Positions 7,858-15,163 of a stretch of 17,172 nucleotides of DNA are shown here, piece by piece; the stretch's first letter is position 1, and the number at the start of each line of letters is the position of its first letter. The translations under genes were made by a program, and so were the position numbers. Under the pieces are notes generated by a model. That model had not been told where the DNA came from and did no database searches. It saw only the letters and a program-made list of their open reading frames with translations. The DNA is taken from positions 1 through 17,172 of the forward strand of contig DCTZ01000034.1 of NCBI GenBank assembly GCA_002329485.1. The letters run 5' to 3'. Origin of the DNA: Caryophanales bacterium UBA1427 (GTDB lineage Bacteria; Bacillota_I; Bacilli_A; ML615J-28; CAG-313).

Positions 7858-7885
7858 TTGATTTCAATAAATAATATGGTATAAT
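7858..7885 (+). promoter_or_regulatory. Promoter of the cellobiose phosphorylase gene
   Basis: TTGATT (7858-7863) and TATAAT (7880-7885) are 16 bp apart, with TGG before the hexamer forming an extended -10. Transcription would start near 7892, just before operator O3. Confidence 0.75.
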
Positions 7886-7895
7886 AAAGGCAAAT

Positions 7896-7915
7896 AACCT
7901 TAAACGTTTAAGGTT
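7896..7915. promoter_or_regulatory. LacI-family operator O3, 20-bp perfect palindrome
   Basis: AACCTTAAACGTTTAAGGTT is perfectly self-complementary over 20 bp and centred on the same AAACGTTT core as O1 and O2. It lies in the 5' untranslated region of the phosphorylase gene, about +4 to +23, where a bound repressor would block initiation or elongation. Its symmetry suggests it is the highest-affinity site. Confidence 0.78.
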
Positions 7916-7944
7916 GATTTCTTAAGACTTGGAGTTGATTTTTC

Positions 7945-10365
7945 ATGAAGTTTGGACATTTCGACGATCAAAACAGGGAATATGTGATAACCAATTACAA
8001 CACTCCTTTACCTTGGATAAACTATTTCGGACAGGACGACTTTTTTTCGATAATCAGTAATACTTGCGGGGGTTATGCCTTTTATAAGGATGCCACGCTG
8101 AGAAGAATTAACAGATACCGATATAACAGCGTTCCGCGCGATAACGGCGGCCGATACTACTACATCAATGATAATGGTTGTATTTGGAATCCGGGGTTTT
8201 TACCATCGAAAACAAAACTTGACCACTATGAATGCCGTCACGGCTTGGGTTATACCATATTTTATAGTGCTAAGAATAACTTAAGTGCCAAACTTAGTTG
8301 TTTTGTGCCGCTGAAAGACGCTTGCGAAATCAATATGTTAACGCTGACCAATCATTCCGATTCCCCAAAACATCTTACCTTACACGGCGTGGTGGAATTC
8401 TGTTTATGGAATGCGATAGATGATCAAACCAATTTCCAACGGAATCTGAATATCGGCGAAGTGGAAATCGATGACCATACGATTTATCATAAAACCGAAT
8501 ATCGGGAACGTCGCAACCATTTTTCTTTCTATTATGCCAGCGAAAAGCATGACGGATTCGATTCTGATTTGGATACCTTTTTGGGATTATACAATTCTTA
8601 CCATGCGCCGGATGCAGTGATGAATAAAACATCTTATAATTCGGTAGCTTCGGGTTGGAGTCCCCTCGGCTGTCATCGCTTTGATATCACCCTTAAGCCG
8701 CAGGAAGAAAAAACCATCATCTTCTTATTGGGCTATATCGAAAATGAAGAAGACAAGAAATTCGTTTCCCTGAATGTTATCAATAAAGAAAAAGCTTATG
8801 CTTTGCAAACCAAATATAATTCCCGGGAAAAGGTCGAAAAAGCTTTTGGCGACTTAAAGAAACATTGGGATGAACTGTTATCAATCATCAATGTCAAAAC
8901 CGGAAACGAGAAGTTTGACCGAACAATCAATATCTGGAATCAATATCAATGCATGGTTACTTTCAATATGTCGCGAAGCGCTTCATATTATGAGTCCGGC
9001 ATCGGCAGAGGAATGGGTTTCCGCGATTCCTGCCAGGATTTATTCGGTTTTGTGCACCTGATTCCGAAAAAAGCCCGGCAAAGAATAATCGATATTGCTT
9101 CGATTCAGTTTAAGGACGGTTCGACTTACCATCAATATCAACCGCTGACTAAACGAGGCAATGCCAATATCGGCGGGGGATTCAATGATGATCCTTTGTG
9201 GCTGATTGGATCGACCGCCCAATATCTTAAAGAAACAGGGGATTTATCTATCTTAGATGAAATGGTTCCTTTCAATAACGAAAAAGGAACGGAAGTTCCG
9301 CTTTTCGAACATTTAAAGGCTTCCATCCGTTTTACCATCAATAACCTGGGTCCTCATAATCTGCCTTTAATCGGTCGAGCTGATTGGAACGATTGTCTTA
9401 ACCTAAACTGCTTTTCCAAAACCCCGGGTGAATCTTTCCAAACCGCCGCAAACTTCGAAACCCGAAAAGCCGAATCGGTGTTTATTGCGGGGATGTTTAT
9501 CTATTACGGACGCGAATATGTCCAGATAGCCAAATTATACGGTCAGGATGAAGAAGCCGATTTTATCAGCAACGAAATCAAGAAAATGGAAGCCAATGTC
9601 ATCAAACACGGCTGGGACGGTGAATGGTTCTTAAGAGCATATGATGCTTTCGAAAGAAAAATCGGCTCCAAAGAATGCAAAGAGGGAAAAATTTTCGTTG
9701 AGCCTCAGGGCTTCTGCACCATGGCAAGAATCGGGGAAAACCTCGGTTTAGGAAAAAAAGCCCTTGATTCTGTGGAAAAATATCTTACCAACGATTATGG
9801 TGTCGAACTGTTATATCCGACCTATAAACAATATTACGTTGAACTGGGCGAGATATCTTCCTATCCTCCCGGATATAAGGAAAACGGTTCCGTGTTCACT
9901 CACAATAATCCGTGGATTGTTATCGCCAATACCGTTATCGGCGAAAACGAAAGAGCATTCGATGTCTATAAACGCAATTGTCCGGCTTTCTTGGAAGACA
10001 TCTCGGAAATTCACAAAACCGAACCTTATGTTTATTCCCAAACGATTGCGGGCAGAGACGCGAAAAATTACGGTGAGGCTAAAAACAGCTTTTTGACCGG
10101 TTCTGCTTCCTGGTCGTTTGTCGCCGCAACCCAAGAAATTCTAGGCATTAAACCGGATTATGCCGGTTTAAGGATTGAACCTCATTTGCCGAAAGAAATG
10201 ACCAACATCAAAGTAACAAGAATATTCAGAGGTATCAAATATAAAATAGAAATATTCAACAATAATTCGCCTTACCAATTGTTCGTTGACGGCGAAAGGA
10301 TTAATGGATCTATAATCCCTTATAATAAATCCTCCCAAGAAGTAAATGTGAAAGTATTTATATAA
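7945..10365 (+). CDS. Cellobiose phosphorylase (GH94)
   Basis: This 806-aa cytosolic enzyme is predicted to catalyse cellobiose + phosphate to alpha-glucose-1-phosphate + glucose, saving ATP compared with hydrolysis. The length fits the family (about 810 aa). The whole protein follows the known cellobiose phosphorylase pattern: N-terminal MKFGHFDDQNREYVI and ISNTCGGYAFYKDATLRRI, then YECRHGLGYT, CLWNAIDDQTNFQRN, MSRSASYYESGIGRGMGFRDS, the GRADWNDCLN block (Asp480/Asp483 region, holding the catalytic acid), EPQGFC, ELGEISSYPPGYKENG and GEAKNSFLTGSASW. No signal peptide is present. GGAG lies 10 nt before the ATG. The gene is transcribed divergently from the importer under operator O3 and ends at a bidirectional terminator. 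Cellodextrin or chitobiose phosphorylases share the fold, but the motif match favours cellobiose. Confidence 0.95.
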   Translation: MKFGHFDDQNREYVITNYNTPLPWINYFGQDDFFSIISNTCGGYAFYKDATLRRINRYRYNSVPRDNGGRYYYINDNGCIWNPGFLPSKTKLDHYECRHGLGYTIFYSAKNNLSAKLSCFVPLKDACEINMLTLTNHSDSPKHLTLHGVVEFCLWNAIDDQTNFQRNLNIGEVEIDDHTIYHKTEYRERRNHFSFYYASEKHDGFDSDLDTFLGLYNSYHAPDAVMNKTSYNSVASGWSPLGCHRFDITLKPQEEKTIIFLLGYIENEEDKKFVSLNVINKEKAYALQTKYNSREKVEKAFGDLKKHWDELLSIINVKTGNEKFDRTINIWNQYQCMVTFNMSRSASYYESGIGRGMGFRDSCQDLFGFVHLIPKKARQRIIDIASIQFKDGSTYHQYQPLTKRGNANIGGGFNDDPLWLIGSTAQYLKETGDLSILDEMVPFNNEKGTEVPLFEHLKASIRFTINNLGPHNLPLIGRADWNDCLNLNCFSKTPGESFQTAANFETRKAESVFIAGMFIYYGREYVQIAKLYGQDEEADFISNEIKKMEANVIKHGWDGEWFLRAYDAFERKIGSKECKEGKIFVEPQGFCTMARIGENLGLGKKALDSVEKYLTNDYGVELLYPTYKQYYVELGEISSYPPGYKENGSVFTHNNPWIVIANTVIGENERAFDVYKRNCPAFLEDISEIHKTEPYVYSQTIAGRDAKNYGEAKNSFLTGSASWSFVAATQEILGIKPDYAGLRIEPHLPKEMTNIKVTRIFRGIKYKIEIFNNNSPYQLFVDGERINGSIIPYNKSSQEVNVKVFI

Positions 10366-10378
10366 CGTTTGCAAAATA

Positions 10379-10417
10379 AAAATGGATTACGGTTTTGTGC
10401 GTAATCCATTTTGTTTT
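10379..10417. terminator. Bidirectional terminator between the phosphorylase and GH5 genes
   Basis: A 13-bp perfect stem (10379-10391 with 10400-10412) and an 8-nt loop are flanked by A/T tracts on both sides, with TTTTATT following on the plus strand and TTTTTATTTT on the minus strand. It serves the two convergent genes and slightly overlaps the GH5 stop codon. Confidence 0.85.
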
Positions 10418-11438
10418 ATTTGGTAAGTACCTCGATCATTTCGTTTCTGATCTTATCATAATGTTCTTCATCGATACCGAAATCCATCTGGCGATAGGTC
10501 CATAAAGCATAACCGATATCATGTTTCTTAAATACTTTAACAATATCTTTAAGCCAACGCAACGAATCGTCAACCGGTGCTTGGTCAATCACACCAAACT
10601 CACCACAATAAAGTTTGACATTCATTTGCTTGGCAGCTGCAATAGCTTCATTAATGATAAATTCCAAATATTCGATTCCGATAATGTCATCATCCTTAAA
10701 GGCAAATACATCGCTGCCCTGAAAACCCAAGGATTTGGATTTTTCTTTATAATAGGCATAAGTTTCCGGATAATGAACCGGACCGATATTTTTGATTTGG
10801 GGCATCCAGTGGGCATTTTGATGGGTAAATACAATCGGTTGATAACAATGAAAGGTGAAAATGATATTTTCATCCAACGGCTTTTCCAGTAGTTTTACCG
10901 TAGCTGCGCTGTTCCATAAAATCCCCCCGTAAATGATAAGCTTTTTCGGAGCAAGCTTTCGGATTTCTTTAACCGTTTCTTCGATTAATTCGTTCCACGC
11001 TTTCGCATTTTCTTCTTCCACCACTTCATTCAATAATTCAAACGCCACATGGTCATATTTGGCAAAGCGGTTGGCAATCCTTTTCCAAAGACCGACAAAT
11101 CTTATTTGCAAATCGCGATTCGAAAACAGATTGTTTTTCTCTTTGCTACCTGCATCATTAAAATCATAACCATAAGCTTTATGCAAATCTAAAATGATAT
11201 CGAGATTAAACTCTTGGGCCCAGTTTATAATTTCATCGATTCTCTTAAAGCCATCGGCTTTTTCGGTTCCGTCTTCTTCTTCCATAACATTGTAGTCAAT
11301 CGGCAATCTGACATGGTCAAATCCCAATGATTTAATATAGGAGAAGTCGTCTTTTAGGATGAAAGTATCATAATGTTCCTTGGTGTAAACGCATTGGCTT
11401 AAATAGCCGCCCAGATTAATTCCTTTCTTAAGTTCCAT
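10416..11438 (-). CDS. Cytoplasmic GH5-type glycoside hydrolase (cellulase/beta-glucosidase-like)
   Basis: This 340-aa (beta/alpha)8 glycosidase of the GH5 (cellulase) type starts GINLGGYLSQ. It carries Arg44 in HVRLP, His86 in DLHKAYG, the catalytic acid Glu138 in LLNEV, His197 and Tyr199 in FHCYQP, the nucleophile Glu280 in YCGEFGV, and Trp313 in ALWTYRQ. These are the standard GH5 active-site positions in order. There is no signal peptide or anchor, so it should act inside the cell on imported oligosaccharides, not on polymer. AAGGA lies 10 nt before the ATG. It has its own promoter without the AAACGTTT operator and converges on the phosphorylase gene. The exact substrate (beta-1,4-, beta-1,3- or mixed glucan oligomers) cannot be read from the sequence. 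Confidence 0.88.
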   Translation of the reverse strand: MELKKGINLGGYLSQCVYTKEHYDTFILKDDFSYIKSLGFDHVRLPIDYNVMEEEDGTEKADGFKRIDEIINWAQEFNLDIILDLHKAYGYDFNDAGSKEKNNLFSNRDLQIRFVGLWKRIANRFAKYDHVAFELLNEVVEEENAKAWNELIEETVKEIRKLAPKKLIIYGGILWNSAATVKLLEKPLDENIIFTFHCYQPIVFTHQNAHWMPQIKNIGPVHYPETYAYYKEKSKSLGFQGSDVFAFKDDDIIGIEYLEFIINEAIAAAKQMNVKLYCGEFGVIDQAPVDDSLRWLKDIVKVFKKHDIGYALWTYRQMDFGIDEEHYDKIRNEMIEVLTK

Positions 11439-11476
11439 GTTTTTACCATCCTTAATTCTATTGATACTGTAACTAT

Positions 11477-11505
11477 ATCATATCTTCTTGTTTACCAAAT
11501 GTCAA
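11477..11505 (-). promoter_or_regulatory. Promoter of the GH5 gene
   Basis: TTGACA (11500-11505) and TATGAT (11477-11482) are separated by 17 bp, about 40 bp upstream of the ATG. No AAACGTTT operator is seen, so regulation may differ from the importer and phosphorylase. Confidence 0.75.
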
Positions 11506-11583
11506 TACATTTATCAAACTTTTAACTATTTCTTTGTTGGTGTAAATTTGGTTGCGTACACGACTAGTTTTTTGCTTCAATTA

Positions 11584-11637
11584 CTAGACCTTTATCTTGT
11601 TAATCAAAAAAATAAGGTTAAAATCTTTAAGTAACAT
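11584..11637 (-). CDS. Possible 17-codon small ORF with a strong ribosome binding site
   Basis: ATG at 11635-11637 is preceded by a near-perfect AAAGGAGG, with a TGG-TAGAAT extended -10-like sequence further upstream. It encodes MLLKDFNLIFLINKIKV, a short hydrophobic peptide with basic residues, then TAG. It may be a real small membrane peptide, a leader, or the surviving start of a lost gene. Nothing beyond the binding site supports translation. Confidence 0.25.
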   Translation of the reverse strand: MLLKDFNLIFLINKIKV

Positions 11638-11850
11638 TTTTCCTCCTTTCGTAAAAGGATATACGCAAATACATTCTACCATAGGGGAAATCAGTCTGAG
11701 CTTTTAGACCATTCTTGCCGTTCGCCGATGATAAAAGGATAAATATTTCCGTTTTTTCGGAAATCTCAGTTTTTAAGGATTTCCTCTGTTTTCATGGTCT
11801 TTTTTCCCCTTTCGCTTTATCCCTGCAACTTGTAATACTTATGCTTGGGA
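11638..11850. other. Gene-poor spacer with a weak hairpin
   Basis: This stretch, between the small ORF and the acetyltransferase gene, holds a 7-bp stem (ATTTCCG 11745-11751 with CGGAAAT 11758-11764). On the minus strand the hairpin is followed by ATTTATCCTTTT, so it may be a weak terminator for the acetyltransferase. A minus-strand frame from 11795 has GGGG before its ATG but stops after nine codons. No other gene is recognisable. Confidence 0.4.
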
Positions 11851-12366
11851 TTAAAGAATAAGTTCAAACAAGTAACCGACCGAAGCAATCGGATTGCCTT
11901 TTTCGTCTTTGGCAAAACTCGAGGTTTCTTCTTTGATAATCTTAAAGCCTGAACCAAGCAAAAGTTTTACGGATGGAATATTTCCCGCGGCAGTTCCCGA
12001 CACTAATTTTTTCAGTTTCAGATCTTCTTTGGCATAGCGAATGATTGAAGCAACCATTTCCTTACCCAATCCCTGACGATGATAAGCTGTGTGGAGACAA
12101 TAACCTAAATTCCGGCTGCCTTCGTCGACATAATTTAAAGTTAAAAAGCCGATTAACCGCCGATTGGCTTTTAACTCAATCGCAAAAAACTCCTCCGACT
12201 GCCGGAAATAGTCGAAAACTTTACCGAGATTTTCCTTATCGGTCGGAAAAGGATGGTCATAGACGGCATATTCCGAATTCATTTTATCGATGATTAATTG
12301 TTCGAAATCCTCCCGGTCGCTATCTAAAAAACGTCTGATGATTAAGCGTTTGGTTTCTCTTATCAT
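11851..12366 (-). CDS. GNAT family N-acetyltransferase (RimJ/RimL-like)
   Basis: This 171-aa enzyme transfers an acetyl group from acetyl-CoA to an amine. It begins MIRETKRLIIRRF, the usual opening of RimJ/RimL-like GNATs. Motif A is YHRQGLGKE (96-103), the pyrophosphate-binding loop, and NIPSVKLLLGSGF (129-141) is the conserved motif B region. The substrate is unknown. A longer open frame reaches 12552, but that extension belongs to decayed upstream sequence. The ATG at 12364-12366 with AGAGG 8 nt upstream is the credible start. It immediately follows the end of a degenerate membrane-sensor pseudogene and may have been brought next to it by a deletion. Confidence 0.85.
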   Translation of the reverse strand: MIRETKRLIIRRFLDSDREDFEQLIIDKMNSEYAVYDHPFPTDKENLGKVFDYFRQSEEFFAIELKANRRLIGFLTLNYVDEGSRNLGYCLHTAYHRQGLGKEMVASIIRYAKEDLKLKKLVSGTAAGNIPSVKLLLGSGFKIIKEETSSFAKDEKGNPIASVGYLFELIL

Positions 12367-12370
12367 TTTT

Positions 12371-12909
12371 TTATCCTCTCTTACCAAAATTATTTTCTTT
12401 ATCGACATCAATTGAATAAACAGCGTATAAAAGCGAAATGAGGAAAGAAAAATAGGAATAGGGCACATTCCTTTCGATAGAATTATTCTGATCGACCAGA
12501 AAGTAAACCTTGGCGAATATGGATGCTCTACTGGCAATAAAATTCTACGCAAAAGGAATCATCGCATAACCGATCAACTTTTTTATCTGCTTTTTCGTCT
12601 TTGTAAAATTTTGAAATTCACAAAAACCCCCCACACCACCCCGCAACACGGTGCCAAGGCATAAGGCAAAGCGTTTGACACTAAATTAAGTTGATGTGAA
12701 AAAGGAAAGGTTATGAAATCAATAAACCAAGAAAACACATCCCCGAAAGTTATGACAATATTGGTAAGGACCAGATAATTATTAATTTATTGGTCCATGG
12801 TTTGATACTTTTTTCTTTTGAGATTGCTGCCGAGAATAACCAGCATTAAAATAAGGGTGAAGCAATCCAAAACGACATTGGAAAATGATACAAATTTTTT
12901 TCCTATTAC
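12371..12909 (-). pseudogene. Remnant of a multi-pass membrane sensor domain (GGDEF/GHKL-protein N-terminus type)
   Basis: Read on the minus strand, the frame from 12909 gives a transmembrane stretch (LDCFTLILMLVILGSNLKRKK), a TAA at 12787-12789, then ITFGDVFSWFIDF and SNALPYALAPCCGVVWGVFV, ending NFKILQRRKSR and a TAA at 12583-12585. After a frameshift in an A-run it resumes KKLIGYAMIPFA, TAG at 12545-12547, then YFLVDQNNSIERNVPYSYF and a final membrane-like segment, to the TAA at 12371-12373. The order of motifs (D-x-x-S-W, SN-L-Y, NF-I, IPF, NN-x-x-R followed by a hydrophobic helix) is what I know from the six-helix sensor regions of many Firmicutes diguanylate cyclases and histidine kinases. 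No in-frame ATG remains, and the catalytic domain is absent. Family assignment is from memory of the pattern. Confidence 0.6.
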
Positions 12910-13018
12910 CTATTATGTCAAATATAAATCATTATACACTATTTCAAAATAAAAACAAAACTGTTTTATTCACTAATTTATTTTTTTTCCGTCTTTTTCC
13001 TGAATTTTTAAAACAGCT
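12910..13018. other. AT-rich spacer, no gene seen
   Basis: The stretch between the pseudogene and the terminator of the XRE gene is AT-rich with long T-runs. A TTGACA occurs on the minus strand just upstream of the pseudogene, without a convincing -10. Confidence 0.4.
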
Positions 13019-13059
13019 TTAAAAAGCCTTCAAGTCCCTTAAGAAAGTAACCTGAAGGC
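13019..13059 (-). terminator. Terminator of the XRE-GyrI regulator gene
   Basis: On the minus strand GCCTTCA (13053-13059) pairs with TGAAGGC (13026-13032), followed by TTTTT. The 20-nt loop is long, but the position 60 bp after the stop fits. Confidence 0.6.
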
Positions 13060-13119
13060 CAAAAAAGAGTTTATTAATGGGGAATGAAGAAAAAAATTTT
13101 TTTACGTTTTTTGGAAAAA

Positions 13120-13857
13120 TTAAATAACAAAGGCAAAAGGTTCGGCGGCTTTAACCCCGTCAACATGAATAAACACATCCATAAAAGTTGTGCCGTTTTT
13201 TTGATACTCGTATTCAAAACAGCTGAGGATATCTTCCTGATGTTTTCCTCTGATATTGTTGGCATTAATGTATTCCAAAAGCAGCTTATAGGCATTCGGA
13301 ATTCTTTCAAATGGCTGAATGAACGGTTCTTTAATCGTTATAACCACATAATCGGCTTCTTTGTTTTCGGAATAATGCACCCCGCAACACGAGGTTTTAA
13401 AGTTCTCCGGAAGCAGGCATGCCGCCGCATATCCGCGAAGGCCGAACCGGTGTTTTTGTTCCTGGGATACAAAAGGAAAATCCCATCCGATTATTTTTAC
13501 TTCGGAGCACATTTGTTTGAGACCGCTTTTTTCGGCCCATCTTTCCATATAATCCAAGACATCGTTTTCGGGTTCGGGCGTAATCATGACATAGCTGGCC
13601 ATTCTGAAAGGTGCCACTCTTCTGATTTTGATTTTTGAATAGATTCCGCTTTGTTCGGCCAAGTTCTCCCGTACTAAAGCATCGAGATTGCAGGAAAAAA
13701 GCGAACACATTTCGATCAGTCTGTCCAGTTCCGGAATAACTTCATCGGATTCCCACCGAGAAACCGTTTGTCTGGTCACATTCATCCTTTCCGAAAACTG
13801 TTCCTGAGTCAACTTTTTTTGCTTGCGCAAGAAGCTAATGTTACTTCCTAAACTCAT
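13120..13857 (-). CDS. XRE-family regulator with C-terminal GyrI-like effector domain
   Basis: This 245-aa protein has an N-terminal XRE helix-turn-helix (residues about 5-60: LRKQKKLTQEQFSERMNVTR, then QTVSRWESDEVIPELDRL). A linker leads to a C-terminal GyrI-like/AraC-type effector-binding domain from about residue 80 (IRRVAPFRMASYVMI, later FGLRGYAAACLLPENF and FERIPNAYKLLLEYI). The architecture suggests a small-molecule-sensing regulator, possibly of drug or metabolite response. The longer frame starts at a TTG at 13875, but the ATG at 13855-13857 has AAGAGGTG six bases before it. The gene has its own likely promoter and a terminator, so it is monocistronic. Targets cannot be told. Confidence 0.85.
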   Translation of the reverse strand: MSLGSNISFLRKQKKLTQEQFSERMNVTRQTVSRWESDEVIPELDRLIEMCSLFSCNLDALVRENLAEQSGIYSKIKIRRVAPFRMASYVMITPEPENDVLDYMERWAEKSGLKQMCSEVKIIGWDFPFVSQEQKHRFGLRGYAAACLLPENFKTSCCGVHYSENKEADYVVITIKEPFIQPFERIPNAYKLLLEYINANNIRGKHQEDILSCFEYEYQKNGTTFMDVFIHVDGVKAAEPFAFVI

Positions 13858-13886
13858 TTTTTCACCTCTTATCAAAAACTACTTAC

Positions 13887-13892
13887 ATTATA
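13887..13892 (-). promoter_or_regulatory. -10 element of the XRE-GyrI gene
   Basis: TATAAT on the minus strand lies about 30 bp before the chosen ATG. The -35 is poor (TGGATT at 17 bp) and overlaps the terminator of the gene upstream. Confidence 0.45.
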
Positions 13893-13896
13893 TAAC

Positions 13897-13930
13897 AAAA
13901 AGCAGCGTAAATCCACCAACCGGTTTACGC
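13897..13930. terminator. Terminator downstream of the ASCH-like gene
   Basis: GCGTAAA (13905-13911) pairs with TTTACGC (13924-13930), extended by CC/GG across a one-base bulge. On the minus strand TGCTTTTT follows, and on the plus strand CTTTTTT follows, so it can act in both directions. It closes the minus-strand unit ending at 13977. Confidence 0.75.
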
Positions 13931-13976
13931 CTTTTTTCGCATTTGTGTAACATGGCATGTTTCATTTTGAAAGGTG

Positions 13977-14441
13977 TCAGAATCTGGCTTTATCGTAGTT
14001 ATACTTTTTGCTTGTTCCCACAACAACGTCTTCGATTTTTTCCAGTATCAGCCAATCGTCCATATTGCTTTGATGATCGAAATCCAAAGGTTCGATTGCT
14101 TCGACCTCGGCGAATTCCACCAGACACAAACACTTTTTATGCCATCTTTCCTTTTGTTTATCGGTCAATACCAATTTATCGTTATGACTTTCGATGACAG
14201 CGGTTATCTCTTCATCGGTTAACTTTACGTAGTTTAAAACGTTCGTAACTCGGGCTTTAGCGCTGATTTTTTTCGTACCCTTTTCCATAAAATAAAGCGT
14301 TTCGTCTTTAAACACGCGACTGTGCGGGATTTTTCGTCCCGATGCGCCCCTGATTATCATCGTTTTTTGACCGGCCAAAATTTTGGACAATTCTTTTGCA
14401 ACATTATCGCAATAAACCAAATGAACCATATCTTGTCTCAT
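13977..14441 (-). CDS. ASCH/PUA-like domain protein of unknown function
   Basis: A 154-aa soluble protein. An early GQKTMIIRGASGRKIPHSRV segment is followed by TLYFMEKGTKKISAKARVTNV, the strand-rich core typical of ASCH/PUA-like RNA-binding folds. An acidic helical part and a C-terminal FAEVEAIEPLDF strand with MDDWLILEKIEDV come next. I recognise it as resembling small ASCH-type proteins but not a characterised member. The ASCH fold is linked to RNA or nucleotide binding, and no role is claimed here. The start at 14441 lies 8 bp after the stop of the protease-like gene, so translation is probably coupled, although the ribosome binding site is weak. An internal ATG at 14429 is possible. The stop is TGA. 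Confidence 0.65.
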   Translation of the reverse strand: MRQDMVHLVYCDNVAKELSKILAGQKTMIIRGASGRKIPHSRVFKDETLYFMEKGTKKISAKARVTNVLNYVKLTDEEITAVIESHNDKLVLTDKQKERWHKKCLCLVEFAEVEAIEPLDFDHQSNMDDWLILEKIEDVVVGTSKKYNYDKARF

Positions 14442-14449
14442 TTCTTTTT

Positions 14450-15130
14450 TTAAGCAATCTCTTTAAAGTGATTCCAATTCAGTATCGAAGGCATTGAGGT
14501 TAGCTCCGCCAAAGCAAACCCTTTATCCAGCATTTTTTTGACAATCATCAATCCCACGTAATAACCGCCGAGTTTTAAATTATCTTTGCCGCTCGCTTCG
14601 GACCAGGTAAAATATTCTTGCATCATTTCTTCCGTTAATTTTGAGCCGAATCCGTCGGTGACTTTTCGGAAAAGGAAAAGCCTTTTTTCGGGTTTTTCAA
14701 CTTCTTGAAGGAGTAAAGCTAAAGCTTTAGAAATGCCTTCAGGCGAAAAATTGGATTGGTTCAAAACCAGGGAACTCGCAACCCCCAATCCTTCCGAAAG
14801 CACCCGCTCGAGAAAATCCCAAAAGTCGATGTCTTTAACTTTTTGGCTGCGAACCATATGGTTGATTTCATGAGGGATTATATTTTTAAACGTCCCTTCT
14901 TCCAACTCGGTATCCAAACCCAAATAAACGAACGGTTTCCCCTTTGAATTAGGACAGGAAAAACCGTTGATATTTCCGAGTTCAAAGCCCAAATATATTT
15001 CAAAGTCTTCGTCAAAACCTAAATCCCGGACAGCTTGAGCAGCCAAGCGACAGGCTTTTTCGGGAATTCGGTTTCGGTAATTGCTTTCTCCGATGGTCCT
15101 GTTTCGGTTAAAGTCGACCGTTTCAATCAT
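14450..15130 (-). CDS. Predicted zinc-dependent protease, DUF2268-like (HExxH)
   Basis: A soluble 226-aa protein from this start. HEINH (His87-Glu88-His91) is a zincin-type HExxH motif. SEGLGVASS follows, with Glu113 as likely third metal ligand, at the spacing expected in DUF2268-like predicted zinc proteases. Upstream, a strand-rich part (FEIYLGFEL, PFVYLGLDT) leads into the motif helix, as in such enzymes. The substrate is unknown. Two starts are possible: TTG at 15155-15157, seven bases after the stop of the 42-codon ORF, and ATG at 15128-15130. Neither has a strong ribosome binding site. ATG is preferred, and the longer form would be 235 aa. It is co-directional with the small ORF before it and the ASCH-like gene after it, forming a compact unit. 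Confidence 0.7.
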   Translation of the reverse strand: MIETVDFNRNRTIGESNYRNRIPEKACRLAAQAVRDLGFDEDFEIYLGFELGNINGFSCPNSKGKPFVYLGLDTELEEGTFKNIIPHEINHMVRSQKVKDIDFWDFLERVLSEGLGVASSLVLNQSNFSPEGISKALALLLQEVEKPEKRLFLFRKVTDGFGSKLTEEMMQEYFTWSEASGKDNLKLGGYYVGLMIVKKMLDKGFALAELTSMPSILNWNHFKEIA

Positions 15131-15163
15131 GGGTTTTAAGTTTTCCAATTCCGTCAAGAATAA

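Noticed and set aside
10363..10375. AACGTTT next to the phosphorylase stop as a fourth operator
   Set aside because: It is asymmetrical, lacks the AAACGTTT core and is not near a promoter.
11690..11795. Minus-strand frame from the ATG at 11795 that could read on if TGA meant Trp
   Set aside because: TGA is a true stop in several solid genes here and TGG is used for Trp throughout, so the frame stops after nine codons. The resulting peptide matches nothing I recognise.
12367..12552. N-terminal extension of the acetyltransferase frame
   Set aside because: The ATG at 12366 has a proper ribosome binding site and a family-typical start. The extra residues come from another frame of the sensor-domain pseudogene.
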